A stretch of 64,000 nt of DNA from Saprospiraceae bacterium (GCA_016715105.1 JADKBO010000002.1:1-64000); one strand, 5' to 3'; positions 1 through 7,536 are shown, counted from the first letter of the stretch. Notes: generated by a model from the letters alone, not told the origin. Made by a program: numbers and translations.

Positions 1-157
1 TTGTTGAATTTTCCTTGTCTTTGTGGCAACCCTTATGAGCTAACTCACTGGATTCTTCCTGATGAGCGCAAATTTTTTCACTGGTCTGATGAGTATGTTT
101 GGGCAATACAAATTGTCCGATAAAAGCACACAATAATATGTAGATAAAATACTTCAA
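1..157 (-). CDS. Partial small exported His/Cys-containing protein
   Basis: An open frame enters the window edge and reads 52 codons on the minus strand without a stop. It begins with a probable TTG start two bases after the stop of the anti-sigma-like gene, so it looks like the third gene of that operon. The visible part starts with a short hydrophobic segment (MKYFIYILLCAFIGQFVLP) that resembles a signal peptide or membrane anchor. This is followed by a polar stretch rich in His, Cys, Glu and Lys, with two Cys and five His, which could bind metal. The C-terminus lies outside the window and I recognise no family. The function is unknown. Confidence 0.45.
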   Translation of the reverse strand, partial: MKYFIYILLCAFIGQFVLPKHTHQTSEKICAHQEESSELAHKGCHKDKENST

Positions 158-159
158 TA

Positions 160-396
160 TTACTTTTGAATGATTGAATTTTTGATATTTTCTATCAAAT
201 CATTAGAAACAGTTGGTCTAGAAATATTGGATTTTACAAAGTCTCTAAAATCTTTTTCTTTTCTGTAAATAGAAGAATATTTGGGGTCGTTGTCTACCTT
301 GTTTAGTAGATTTTCCGTTTCTGAATTGTCCAAAGCGTTGTCAAAAAACAGGTGAATTTTTTTCTTGATTTGTGCAAAATTTTCAGAATTACTCAT
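160..396 (-). CDS. Cysteine-free anti-sigma-factor-like small protein
   Basis: A 78-residue soluble protein encoded 45 bp downstream of the ECF sigma gene, on the same strand. Its size, position and the C-terminal pattern 'SRPTVSNDLIENIKNSI' resemble the short zinc-finger (ZAS/zf-HC2-type) anti-sigma factors that follow ECF sigma genes in Bacteroidota, which bind and inhibit the sigma factor. Members of that group normally have a His-x3-Cys-x2-Cys zinc site. This protein has no cysteine at all; where the Cys pair is expected it has 'NDPKYSSIY'. If it is an anti-sigma factor, it cannot use zinc-thiol chemistry for sensing. The family assignment is inferred from context and weak pattern similarity. 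Confidence 0.55.
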   Translation of the reverse strand: MSNSENFAQIKKKIHLFFDNALDNSETENLLNKVDNDPKYSSIYRKEKDFRDFVKSNISRPTVSNDLIENIKNSIIQK

Positions 397-441
397 TCTA
401 GAATCTTTGTTTACGTGAACTAATTAAATAAAATATACAAA

Positions 442-1053
442 CTACTCTTCTTCATTATTGCTTTCATCAAATTTACCTTTCAAACCTCTGTAATCTTTAT
501 AGCCCAACTTTTCGGCATATGATTTCAATAATTCTTTAAGTATATTTCTTGCCCTAAATAACCTAGATCTCACCGTGCCGATGGGCACATCGATGATCTT
601 GGAAATTTCTTCATAAGTAAAGCCTTCGATATCGCAAAGTAAAATAACAGTCCTAAAGTCGATGGGCAATAAGTTGAGTGAAATGGTCACCTCATCTCCC
701 ATACGATCTCTAAACAAATCTTGTCTGAGGTCAGCGAAACCCTGTTTTTTGGGATCTTCACTGTCCTGCCAAGAAATCACATCTTCAAAGTCAACCTTTT
801 TAGGAGCCTTCGATTTCTTGCGATATTCGTTTATATAGGCGTTTTTCAAAATTTTAAACAACCATGCCTTCGCATTAGTTCCCGCCACGTATCGATCTAT
901 GAATTTATGAGCTTTGAGGTAAGTTTCTTGTACTAAATCTTCGGCTTCAGCGTCATTATAGGTAAGGTGGTACGCAAATGTTTTAAGCGCATCCATGTGA
1001 GGAAAAAACTCCTTTTCAAAAACCTGTTGTGATTCCGCTGAGGATTTAGACAC
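442..1053 (-). CDS. ECF RNA polymerase sigma factor (sigma-70 family)
   Basis: A 203-residue ECF (group 4) sigma factor that would direct RNA polymerase to stress-type promoters. Region 2 spans about residues 15-85 and includes 'EAEDLVQETYLKAHKF' and the conserved 'AWLFKILKNAYINEYRK' helix. Region 4 spans about residues 130-190, with 'LLPIDFRTVILLCDIEGFT' and the helix-turn-helix 'YEEISKIIDVPIGTVRSRLF'. The C-terminal tail ('GYKDYRGLKGKF') is typical of a Bacteroidota RpoE/SigH-like group. A small anti-sigma-like gene and a small exported protein follow in the same direction. The short membrane ORF at 1088-1243 lies just upstream and may be co-transcribed. Confidence 0.9.
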   Translation of the reverse strand: MSKSSAESQQVFEKEFFPHMDALKTFAYHLTYNDAEAEDLVQETYLKAHKFIDRYVAGTNAKAWLFKILKNAYINEYRKKSKAPKKVDFEDVISWQDSEDPKKQGFADLRQDLFRDRMGDEVTISLNLLPIDFRTVILLCDIEGFTYEEISKIIDVPIGTVRSRLFRARNILKELLKSYAEKLGYKDYRGLKGKFDESNNEEE

Positions 1054-1087
1054 GTGTTATTTTTTAAGGTTGACTATTTTTCAAATC

Positions 1088-1243
1088 CTACATCCAATCT
1101 TTGGCAAGTACGAATGAAGTAAAAGTAAATGGAAGCATTACCCAAAACCACTCAGGCTTGAAAATCAAAAAAGCGACGGTTCCGATTACAGATACAATAA
1201 AATACATCCAGTATTTCTTTAATTCTTTATTTGACGTTGTCAT
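1088..1243 (-). CDS. Small membrane protein (51 aa), unknown
   Basis: A short minus-strand frame with an ATG start and a TAG stop, 34 bp upstream of the ECF sigma gene and in the same direction. The 51-residue product begins with a polar head (MTTSNKELKKYW) and then has two hydrophobic segments, at about residues 13-28 and 32-47, separated by 'KPEW'. This suggests a two-pass membrane miniprotein. The intergenic spacing on both sides and the well-formed amphipathic layout argue for a real gene. I recognise no family. It could be co-transcribed with the sigma factor. Confidence 0.5.
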   Translation of the reverse strand: MTTSNKELKKYWMYFIVSVIGTVAFLIFKPEWFWVMLPFTFTSFVLAKDWM

Positions 1244-1294
1244 CCTTTAATTAATGTTTAATTTGCGGCGAATTTAAAAACTATTTTTGAGTAT

Positions 1295-2167
1295 TTGGTA
1301 CCTAAAGACGAAATAGCAGGAAAATACAAGCGCTTTGGATGTAAAGTTTTGCTTGTTGGCGAATATTTGGTCTTGAATGGGTGGTCTTCACTTGCAATGC
1401 CCTATGATACTTTCGGTGGTGGTTTGGAGTTGAATGGAGGCGACCAAGCTGAGTTTAGCTGGAATCATTTGGTTGACTTTCTCATCGAAAAGGACATTCC
1501 TCTAAATTTTACCGAATTAAAAAAAGATCTTTCAAGCGGTTTGGTTTTCAGAGCCAACATACCCATGGGTTATGGCTTGGGCAGTAGTGGTGCATTGGTT
1601 GCCTCTTTGTATGACGCCTATCACACGACATCCATTCAAAACCTCAATGATCTGAAATTGATCTTAGCTCGGATGGAGTCCTTTTTTCACGGTCAATCAT
1701 CTGGAATTGATCCTTTGGTTATTTTAGCAAACCAAGGAGTATTATTGACTCCAGAAAGAGCAATTTCTGTCAACATTCATCATGAGTTATTAAAAAATTG
1801 GTATTTATTGGACTCTGGCATCTCCAGATCCAGTACTGCATTCATCAAACATTATAGGGAAGAGCTATATCCTCATCACACTTCAGAAATAACCAATTTG
1901 GCTGCGCATAATGGCGCGTTGATTGAGCTGCTAACTCAGGGAGCAACAAATGGCCAGGATCAATCAGGGATTTGGAGGGCAATCTCGGAAATACAATTGA
2001 CTTTATTTTCTAAGATGATTCCTCAGCATATACAGGAAGTTTGGCAAAGAGGATTGGAAACTGATGCTTATTATATGAAGCTTTGCGGAGCTGGTGGTGG
2101 TGGATTTTTCCTATTGTACAACAATCAAAACGAGTTGCCAGAAAATATCCATTTATTGAAATTATGA
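1295..2167 (+). CDS. mvk: Mevalonate kinase (GHMP kinase family)
   Basis: A 290-residue GHMP kinase predicted to phosphorylate mevalonate with ATP in the mevalonate route to isoprenoids. An N-terminal strand 'KVLLVGEYLVLNG' is followed by the GHMP P-loop motif 'PMGYGLGSSGALVAS' near residue 95. The 'HGQSSGIDPL' segment near residue 140 carries the Asp expected of mevalonate kinases, and the C-terminal motif 3 is 'LCGAGGGGFFLLY'. The only good start is a TTG; no ATG lies upstream in frame. HMG-CoA reductase and IPP isomerase lie 0.6-3 kb away on the other strand, which supports mevalonate rather than another GHMP substrate. The protein is slightly short for the family. A diverged GYDIA-type GHMP kinase is the main alternative, but the GYDIA signature is not present. 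Confidence 0.8.
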   Translation: MVPKDEIAGKYKRFGCKVLLVGEYLVLNGWSSLAMPYDTFGGGLELNGGDQAEFSWNHLVDFLIEKDIPLNFTELKKDLSSGLVFRANIPMGYGLGSSGALVASLYDAYHTTSIQNLNDLKLILARMESFFHGQSSGIDPLVILANQGVLLTPERAISVNIHHELLKNWYLLDSGISRSSTAFIKHYREELYPHHTSEITNLAAHNGALIELLTQGATNGQDQSGIWRAISEIQLTLFSKMIPQHIQEVWQRGLETDAYYMKLCGAGGGGFFLLYNNQNELPENIHLLKL

Positions 2168-2174
2168 AAGGGCA

Positions 2175-2215
2175 CAAAAAAACCGTTGCCAAAAAGATGA
2201 CAACGGTTATTTTCT
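2175..2215. terminator. Bidirectional intrinsic terminator between mvk and tRNA-Met
   Basis: An 8-bp perfect stem (aaccgttg / caacggtt, at 2181-2188 and 2201-2208) with a 12-nt loop lies between the convergent mevalonate kinase and tRNA genes. It has T-rich sequence after it on the plus strand and an A-run before it, which gives a T-run on the minus strand. It can therefore end transcription from both sides. Confidence 0.65.
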
Positions 2216-2216
2216 G

Positions 2217-2290
2217 TAGCGTGGGGGAGGCTTGAACTCCCGACCTTGCGATTATGAATCGCACGCTCTAACCGGCTGAGCTACCACGCC
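2217..2290 (-). tRNA. tRNA-Met (CAT anticodon), elongator type
   Basis: A full cloverleaf folds on the minus strand. The acceptor is GGCGTGG/CCACGCT with a G-U first pair, and the D stem is GCTC/GAGC. The anticodon stem is TGCGA/TCGCA with loop TTCATAA (anticodon CAT). The variable loop has five bases, and the T stem is GGGAG/CTCCC with loop TTCAAGC. The anticodon stem lacks the three G-C pairs of initiator tRNA, so this is elongator Met. An Ile2 tRNA whose CAT is modified with lysidine cannot be excluded by eye. CCA is not encoded. A TACCTTTG -7 element lies about 27 bp upstream (2318-2325, minus strand). Confidence 0.92.
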
Positions 2291-2513
2291 AAAAGGAGGT
2301 TTTCCTAATTGTGGCCGCAAAGGTAATAATTTATTTTTATTGGATTGCTAATTCTTTCCAGAATATTTAGCTTCTAAAATTGATCGGCAGCGCTACTTTT
2401 CACAATTTTCAAGAGGTCGTCCTTTCATCATCATTATCAGTAACTTATGTCACACACAAGCTCGTTACCGTTGCTTATCTTTAATACATTATTCAAACTT
2501 AAAGCTTAGCGAA

Positions 2514-2723
2514 ATGAAAAAAAATATGGGTACTATCGACAAATCGGTAAGAACTATCATTGCCATTATTTTGGGTTACTTATACTATACAGGTGTAATT
2601 TCCGGAACATTGGGATTAGTTTTAGTGATCGTTGGTTTTGTATTTTTATTGACAAGTTTGATCAGCTTTTGTCCATTGTATTCCATTTTTGGAATCAACA
2701 CGTGTGCTGTACCGAAAAAATAA
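2514..2723 (+). CDS. DUF2892 small membrane protein
   Basis: A 69-residue protein with the DUF2892 layout (the membrane part of YgaP-like proteins). A short polar start 'MKKNMGTIDKSVRT' precedes two adjacent transmembrane helices at about residues 14-28 and 30-50. The conserved C-terminal 'SFCPLYSIFGINTC' follows. DUF2892 proteins are inner-membrane proteins of unknown function, often linked to rhodanese or sulfur metabolism. No rhodanese domain is present here. The gene stands alone between the tRNA and HMG-CoA reductase and has its own terminator. Confidence 0.85.
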   Translation: MKKNMGTIDKSVRTIIAIILGYLYYTGVISGTLGLVLVIVGFVFLLTSLISFCPLYSIFGINTCAVPKK

Positions 2724-2727
2724 TTTA

Positions 2728-2770
2728 AACAAGATCTCAATTGTATAAATTGGGATCTTGTTATTTTTTT
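2728..2770 (+). terminator. Intrinsic terminator after DUF2892 gene
   Basis: A near-perfect 15-bp stem (2728-2742 with 2748-2762; one G-T pair) with a 5-nt loop, followed by a run of seven T at 2764-2770. The hairpin overlaps the last codon of HMG-CoA reductase on the other strand and may also slow convergent transcription. Confidence 0.8.
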
Positions 2771-4089
2771 CCATTTTCTTCTACGAAGGTTCTGATTGCA
2801 CTGTGGCTGATGGCTTTATCACGGAAATGTGTATTGACCAAATCTGCCTCCGCTTTGCTCAGTCCCAAGTGATTGATGATGTTCTGAAGGTGCATACGCA
2901 TGTGCCCCTTTTGTATTCCTGTCGTAACCAGACTTTTTACTGCTGCAAAATTTTGAGCCAAACCAAGAGCAGCAGTATATCGCATAAGGTCGCAGGCTGA
3001 TGGATTGCCCAATATTTCCAAGGCTATTTTGGCCATTGGGTGTAGAGATGTAAGGCCACCCACTGTGCCTAGTGCGAGCGGAATATCCATGCTAAATTGA
3101 AATATTCCATCCTCGATTTCACATGAAGATAGACTGATGTATTGGCCAGATTTTGCAGCGAATGCATGTCCACAGGCTTCAACGGCTCTAAAGTCATTTC
3201 CTGTCGCTAATATGAGCGCATCTATACCGTTGAAAATACCTTTGTTGTGTGTTACAGCCCGATAAGTATCTGCACGTGCTATGTCTACAGCTTTTTTAAA
3301 TTTATGAGCCAACGTTATTGCATCAGTGTCATTAATGGGGCCTCCTAGTTGATCTACCGGACAAGCTGTTTCCACATGTACCAAACATTCCGGAGTATAG
3401 TTTGAAAGTATGGACATGACTACTTCTACATCGCGATGATCAGCTGGAAAAAGGTCCGTTGAGTTGGACAAATTGGTGAATGCTGCTGCAAATGCCTCCA
3501 AAACGGTGTTGATGAAGTTTGCACCCATGGAATCACATGTCTCAAAACTCACCTCTATTTGGAATACAGAGTCGACTTTTTTACTCAAATCTTTGAATAC
3601 AATTTCCTTGACACCTCCTCCTCGCTTTTGCATGTTTGAAACCAAAGGCGCTACTTCCTCCATCAAATGATCAATAATAAAGGTCTGGTTTTCTTGGAGT
3701 AGCAAAATATTACCAGACCAAGTAAAATGTACATGTCCTAGTTTGGTGGTCGAAATGATGGTAGTTTTAAATCCTCCTCGAGTCAACCAAAATTTGGCTG
3801 CTGAAGATGCTGCAGCAACCACAGAACTCTCTTCAATTACCATAGGTAAGGTATGCAGCACTCCATCTATCAAAAAATTTGGCGCTACACTGAATGGTAA
3901 AATGTGATTCCCTATGACGTTTTCACTAAAGCCATCCATGATGGTTTGTTGTTCATGATCTGTCAACCAATACCTTTGAATTTCTTCTGCTTTATCTTTA
4001 CTGGATTGGAAATATTGGTCAGCTATCCATTGAACTTTATCTTGCTTTGAAAACTTTGAAAAACCTTCTATAACAGAATTTTGTGGCAT
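2761..4089 (-). CDS. mvaA: Hydroxymethylglutaryl-CoA reductase (class II type)
   Basis: A 442-residue class II HMG-CoA reductase, which interconverts HMG-CoA and mevalonate with a nicotinamide cofactor. Motifs seen are the substrate-loop glutamate in 'PMVIEESSVVAAASS' (about E86), 'DSMGANFINTVLEA' and 'ETACPVDQLGG'. The catalytic Lys/Asp region 'THNKGIFNGIDALILATGND' falls at about residue 265-285. The C-terminal flap contains His in 'GIQKGHMRMHLQNI'. Class II enzymes lack the membrane domain of eukaryotic ones, and this protein is soluble and of normal length. It starts 4 bp after the type 2 IPP isomerase stop, in one operon. Since a mevalonate kinase is nearby, the biosynthetic direction is the likely role. 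Confidence 0.93.
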   Translation of the reverse strand: MPQNSVIEGFSKFSKQDKVQWIADQYFQSSKDKAEEIQRYWLTDHEQQTIMDGFSENVIGNHILPFSVAPNFLIDGVLHTLPMVIEESSVVAAASSAAKFWLTRGGFKTTIISTTKLGHVHFTWSGNILLLQENQTFIIDHLMEEVAPLVSNMQKRGGGVKEIVFKDLSKKVDSVFQIEVSFETCDSMGANFINTVLEAFAAAFTNLSNSTDLFPADHRDVEVVMSILSNYTPECLVHVETACPVDQLGGPINDTDAITLAHKFKKAVDIARADTYRAVTHNKGIFNGIDALILATGNDFRAVEACGHAFAAKSGQYISLSSCEIEDGIFQFSMDIPLALGTVGGLTSLHPMAKIALEILGNPSACDLMRYTAALGLAQNFAAVKSLVTTGIQKGHMRMHLQNIINHLGLSKAEADLVNTHFRDKAISHSAIRTFVEENGKK

Positions 4090-4093
4090 ACAA

Positions 4094-5119
4094 TTATGAC
4101 TTTATGCGGAGAAATTGTTTGGAAATCGATAATCCTTTTATTTGTATTTGCATATAAGCATCTAGCTCTTCATATGTTCCTAATGCAGGTTTTAAAAAGG
4201 AAGATGCTTGTGCGTAAATAGAAGACATTTTACACTTTGAGGTAAGATAATAACCATCCAGGAAGGTTTTTACCCCCCCGGAAATGATGATGTGTTTACA
4301 TTGATTTGTGGTATTCTCTGACAAAACATTGACCATCTCAACCATTTCATGAGCAGTGTGTCCAATATATGCAAGTGGTGATAAATTTTCTTGTGCTGTT
4401 TGGTTGGCTCGCAATAATTCAAGTAGTGCAAAATTGGTCCCACCACTGGCACCAAAATCAATGGCAGCAAGTGGCAATTCCAATAATGATTTCAAGCTTT
4501 CAGGACCAAAACCTTGGCCAACCTCCTTTACAATGATGGGGAAGGGACACTTTTCCAACAAAATTTTGATTAAGTCCAACGGGCTATGAGTATAAATATC
4601 ACCTTCTGGTTGTAACCATTCTTGCATTGGGTTGATGTGCACAATGAGGCCATCGGCTTGGAGTTTGGTGACCATCTTATCGATCAAGGACAAACTCTGG
4701 CTTTCTACCAATTGCTCTATTTGAGCAATTCCAAGGTTGGCAAAAAGCGGTCTGCCGGGCATAAAAGGCCTTACATTGAAATCATCAAAATACAAATCTG
4801 AATTTAGCAACATTCGGCAAGAGCCAAGCCCCATACCTATATTGTAATCACCACAAAGTCGAGCTAAATTTTTATTGATGTGTTTTGCCCTTTCGGTGCC
4901 TCCAGTCATGCTGGAAACCCACATGGGTAAATCAAAATCAAAACCCATAAATTGAGTGGCAAGAAGTTTTGTATCAGCAGGATGACCAGCCAGCGCCGGT
5001 TCGTAATAAAAACGATCATCCACCTGGTTACTAAATACTTGGGCATTGAAGGCAAGGGCAATATGGTCTTCTTTCCTTTGCTCAGAGTTTAATTCTTGTT
5101 CTTTGTATGTTTCTGCCAT
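4094..5119 (-). CDS. fni: Type 2 isopentenyl-diphosphate delta-isomerase
   Basis: A 341-residue FMN-dependent type 2 IPP isomerase that converts IPP to DMAPP. Diagnostic segments are 'WVSSMTGGTERAKHINKNLA' (FMN and substrate contacts), 'GMGLGSCR' and the Mg/diphosphate motif 'VHINPMQEWLQPEGD'. Further on come 'IIVKEVGQGFGPES', 'IDFGASGGTNF', and the C-terminal FMN phosphate site 'IIISGGVKTFLDGYYL'. It is the first gene of a tight pair with HMG-CoA reductase. A TACTTTTG -7-like element lies upstream on the minus strand (5218-5225), but no clear -33 partner was found. Type 2 isomerases commonly accompany mevalonate pathways in Bacteroidota. Confidence 0.93.
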   Translation of the reverse strand: MAETYKEQELNSEQRKEDHIALAFNAQVFSNQVDDRFYYEPALAGHPADTKLLATQFMGFDFDLPMWVSSMTGGTERAKHINKNLARLCGDYNIGMGLGSCRMLLNSDLYFDDFNVRPFMPGRPLFANLGIAQIEQLVESQSLSLIDKMVTKLQADGLIVHINPMQEWLQPEGDIYTHSPLDLIKILLEKCPFPIIVKEVGQGFGPESLKSLLELPLAAIDFGASGGTNFALLELLRANQTAQENLSPLAYIGHTAHEMVEMVNVLSENTTNQCKHIIISGGVKTFLDGYYLTSKCKMSSIYAQASSFLKPALGTYEELDAYMQIQIKGLSISKQFLRIKS

Positions 5120-5287
5120 TCAAAATTTATAATCTAGAAAACTTGATTATTGTAACTTATTATTCCTCAATATTAGTAAATCCATTTCAAAAACTATGAT
5201 CGGTGAAAATAGTTTTGCAAAAGTACCAATAATAAAAAACAAGTCATACTTCAGAATCTTATCCAAGGCATTGAGCTTGAAATCAGC

Positions 5288-5668
5288 TTATCCAATCTTC
5301 TGAATGATTGATTTGATTCCTTTTTCAACTACGCCATATTCTGGAAGGTCTTTGCCCACAAAGACCAAATACAGCTCAACTTGCTTGTTTTTATTATCCG
5401 GCTTGTCATAAAAGGCCATCTTATTTAAACGATAAGCTTCTTTTACCAACCTTTTCACCCTATTTCTATCTACAGCGTGTTTAAATTTTTTCTTAGAAAC
5501 TGCAATGCAAATTTTGAGTAGAGATTGGTCAGCTTTTTCCGATGGCTGTGTAATAAAATGATATTTAAAGGGATACACAAAGCCAGCCACACCCTTATGA
5601 TAGATTTCTGAAACGCGTTGTGGAGATTTTACTCTTTCAGTATTAGGTAATTTATTTGCTTTGACCAA
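5288..5668 (-). CDS. rnpA: Ribonuclease P protein component
   Basis: A 126-residue basic protein subunit of RNase P, which matures tRNA 5' ends. The N-terminal substrate-binding portion is 'LPNTERVKSPQRVSEIYHKG', and the strand 'LLKICIAVSKKKFKHAVDRN' leads into the family signature 'RNRVKRLVKEAYR'. It follows rpmH in the same direction, the usual bacterial order, but a strong hairpin with a T-run sits between the two genes. Expression may therefore be partly uncoupled. Confidence 0.93.
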   Translation of the reverse strand: MVKANKLPNTERVKSPQRVSEIYHKGVAGFVYPFKYHFITQPSEKADQSLLKICIAVSKKKFKHAVDRNRVKRLVKEAYRLNKMAFYDKPDNKNKQVELYLVFVGKDLPEYGVVEKGIKSIIQKIG

Positions 5669-5761
5669 GTTGTTTTGAGTTAGTCGTCAAAAATAGAGCT
5701 TTTAATGCAAAATCACCAAATGACTTCATTGATACTAGAAAGAGCTGGTGTAATAAATAAA

Positions 5762-5795
5762 AAATCTGGATGCAAGCAAGCCCACATCCAGATTT
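5762..5795 (-). terminator. Intrinsic terminator/attenuator between rpmH and rnpA
   Basis: An 11-bp perfect stem (aaatctggatg at 5762-5772 with catccagattt at 5785-5795) and a 12-nt loop. On the minus strand the stem is followed by a T-rich tail. It lies 30 bp after the rpmH stop and would cut transcription before rnpA. Confidence 0.75.
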
Positions 5796-5824
5796 ATATA
5801 ATTTATCAGAACAAAAAAGAAAAC

Positions 5825-5980
5825 TTATTTCCTCTTGTTCTCGTCAGATACTGTTAACTTGTATCTGCCTCTTGCTCTTCTAGCTGCCAATACCCTTCTG
5901 CCGTTTTTAGAAGCCATTCTGGTTCTGAAACCGTGCTTATTTACTCTCTTTCTTCTTGAAGGTTGAAACGTCCTTTTCAT
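5825..5980 (-). CDS. rpmH: 50S ribosomal protein L34
   Basis: A 51-codon gene whose product reads MKRTFQPSRRKRVNKHGFR..., the universally conserved L34 sequence, ending 'RGRYKLTVSDENKRK'. L34 is a small, Arg/Lys-rich protein of the large ribosomal subunit that contacts 23S rRNA. A good Bacteroidota promoter lies upstream (6046-6075), leaving a leader of about 60 nt. A terminator follows the gene. Confidence 0.97.
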   Translation of the reverse strand: MKRTFQPSRRKRVNKHGFRTRMASKNGRRVLAARRARGRYKLTVSDENKRK

Positions 5981-6045
5981 GTCTTAATTATATATATCTT
6001 ATGAAATTCCAAGCGCAAGCCAACCGGCTCCTTAAAATTGGACTG

Positions 6046-6075
6046 CAAAAGTAAGATTATTTCTGCAATTTCAAA
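6046..6075 (-). promoter_or_regulatory. Bacteroidota-type promoter for rpmH
   Basis: On the minus strand there is TTTG (6075-6072), an 18-bp spacer and TACTTTTG (6053-6046). This matches the housekeeping consensus TTTG-N17-22-TAnnTTTG. The predicted start of transcription is near 6040. Confidence 0.65.
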
Positions 6076-6093
6076 ATTTCTTTAAAAAATAAA

Positions 6094-6468
6094 TCAAATA
6101 CCCGTTGCTTCTACTGCGCATTTTCCCTTTTTCCAACTGGTAAGTCCTGCTTTTCTTGCTTCACACTCGTTTTGATAGGTCACACTATTGCACCCACAAA
6201 CCAACTGCGTAGATTTTTCACAATCCTTTTGGTTGTCCAAATAGACTTGTTGAGAGAAACAGCCTTTGGGCATCACTGGGGCTTGATTGTCTGTCTCTGC
6301 AACTTTTAGTTTTTTAGTATAAGCCACTGGTTCGAAATCTTTATTAGAACGAGTTGTTACACTTTCTCCTGATTTTCCATTTTGATCCAATTGACTTGAT
6401 TTACATCCCACGCCACTTAATAAACTCACAACAAGCAGCAAACTAAAAATTCTAGAAGATGCTTTCAT
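6094..6468 (-). CDS. Kazal-domain lipoprotein (putative protease inhibitor)
   Basis: A 124-residue lipoprotein with signal peptide MKASSRIFSLLLVVSLLSGVG and lipobox Cys22. After a Ser/Lys-rich linker, residues about 78-118 form a Kazal-type inhibitor domain. The spacing C...C...VCGCNSVTYQNECEARKAG...GKC holds six Cys and the conserved Tyr/Asn-Glu-Cys core. Kazal domains inhibit serine proteases by occupying the active site. It is encoded 2 bp after an FKBP lipoprotein in the same direction, so the two surface or periplasmic lipoproteins are co-expressed. Which protease it targets is unknown. Confidence 0.8.
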   Translation of the reverse strand: MKASSRIFSLLLVVSLLSGVGCKSSQLDQNGKSGESVTTRSNKDFEPVAYTKKLKVAETDNQAPVMPKGCFSQQVYLDNQKDCEKSTQLVCGCNSVTYQNECEARKAGLTSWKKGKCAVEATGI

Positions 6469-6470
6469 CT

Positions 6471-6911
6471 TTATTGAAAATTGATCAACTCTATATCAAA
6501 TATCAAAATAGCATCGCCAGGAATAGAAGACCCACTTCCATTTTTGCCATAGCCAAGAGAAGGTGGAATGATCAATGTACCTTTTCCACCAATACCAAAT
6601 TTAGGAAGACCTATTTGCCAACCTTGAATGGTGCCTGTCAATGGGAAAGTTGCGGCTTCTCCACGATCGTACGAGGAATCAAATTGAGAGCCGTCTGTTA
6701 ATTTTCCACGATAATGAACCGTAAGCAATGAACCTAAATTTGGTCTTTTATCACTACCTGGATTATCAATTTTTATATAAACACCTTCAGGGGTTGCTGT
6801 AAAACCTGTAAGGTTTTTTTCACTGATATAGTCAGCAATTTCTTGAGCTTCATCTTTACTACAAGAAGCAAATAACGTAAGTGCCAAAAAGGCCACTACT
6901 AAAATTCTCAT
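6471..6911 (-). CDS. FKBP-type peptidyl-prolyl isomerase lipoprotein
   Basis: A 146-residue lipoprotein with a signal ending 'ALTLFASC' (Cys17). It carries one FKBP domain, at about residues 55-146, that speeds cis-trans isomerisation of X-Pro bonds in exported proteins. The active-site pattern is visible: 'TVHYRGKLTDGSQFDSSYDRG', 'GTIQGWQIGLPKFGIGGKGT', 'IIPPSLGYGKNGSGSSIPGD', and the closing strand 'LIFDIELINF'. Together with the Kazal lipoprotein just downstream, it suggests a cell-envelope protein quality role. Confidence 0.9.
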   Translation of the reverse strand: MRILVVAFLALTLFASCSKDEAQEIADYISEKNLTGFTATPEGVYIKIDNPGSDKRPNLGSLLTVHYRGKLTDGSQFDSSYDRGEAATFPLTGTIQGWQIGLPKFGIGGKGTLIIPPSLGYGKNGSGSSIPGDAILIFDIELINFQ

Positions 6912-6972
6912 GATTTATTGTTTAAAGTATGCTTTGTTAATTAATATGAAAAAGTAAAAAGTCAATGCTGAC

Positions 6973-7536
6973 CTATACCTTCATGATGTCTTTTTCTTTT
7001 GCATCCAGGTATTTCCCAACCATGTCTACAGCTTCGTCCACGTGTTTTTGTACTTCAGCTTCCTTTCTTTTACCCAAATCTTCAGCAAGTCCGTCTTTCA
7101 CTTCTTTTTTGATGGTATCCATCAATTTTTGTCTTGTTGTCCTTATCGCTACTTTGGCATCTTCACCTAAACCTTTGGTTTGTTTTACCAACAATTGTCT
7201 ACGTTCTTCTGTGAGTGGTGGCACCGTAATCATGATTACTTCTCCATTGTTCATAGGAGTAAAACCAAGATTTGCTTCAAAAATTGCACGCTCAATTGGA
7301 GCAATCATTTTCTTTTCCCACGGCTGTATAGACAAAGTTCTTGCATCCGTATTGGTGATATTTGCAACTTGTGACAAAGGTGTATTTGCTCCATAATAAT
7401 CGACAAAAACACTGCCAAGCATTGCAGGAGAAGCTTTACCCGCGCGCACTTTTGATAGCTCTTCGTTGAGATGCTCTAGCGATTTGTGCATCAGTTCATA
7501 CCCGCTTACGAGTACGCTATCTAGATCTTCAGACAT
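6973..7536 (-). CDS. frr: Ribosome recycling factor
   Basis: A 187-residue ribosome recycling factor, which together with EF-G splits the post-termination ribosome. Conserved segments are 'LNEELSKVRAGKASPAMLGS', 'DYYGANTPLSQVANITNTDA', 'IQPWEKKMIAPIERAI', 'ANLGFTPMNNGEVI' and 'PPLTEERRQLLVKQTKGLGE'. The length is normal for the family. A promoter with a good -33/-7 pair lies just upstream, inside the end of the preceding protease gene. Confidence 0.97.
   Translation of the reverse strand: MSEDLDSVLVSGYELMHKSLEHLNEELSKVRAGKASPAMLGSVFVDYYGANTPLSQVANITNTDARTLSIQPWEKKMIAPIERAIFEANLGFTPMNNGEVIMITVPPLTEERRQLLVKQTKGLGEDAKVAIRTTRQKLMDTIKKEVKDGLAEDLGKRKEAEVQKHVDEAVDMVGKYLDAKEKDIMKV

Noticed and set aside
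2010..2264. Minus-strand open frame of 84 codons near mevalonate kinase
   Set aside because: It overlaps the tRNA-Met gene and the end of mvk, with no family features.
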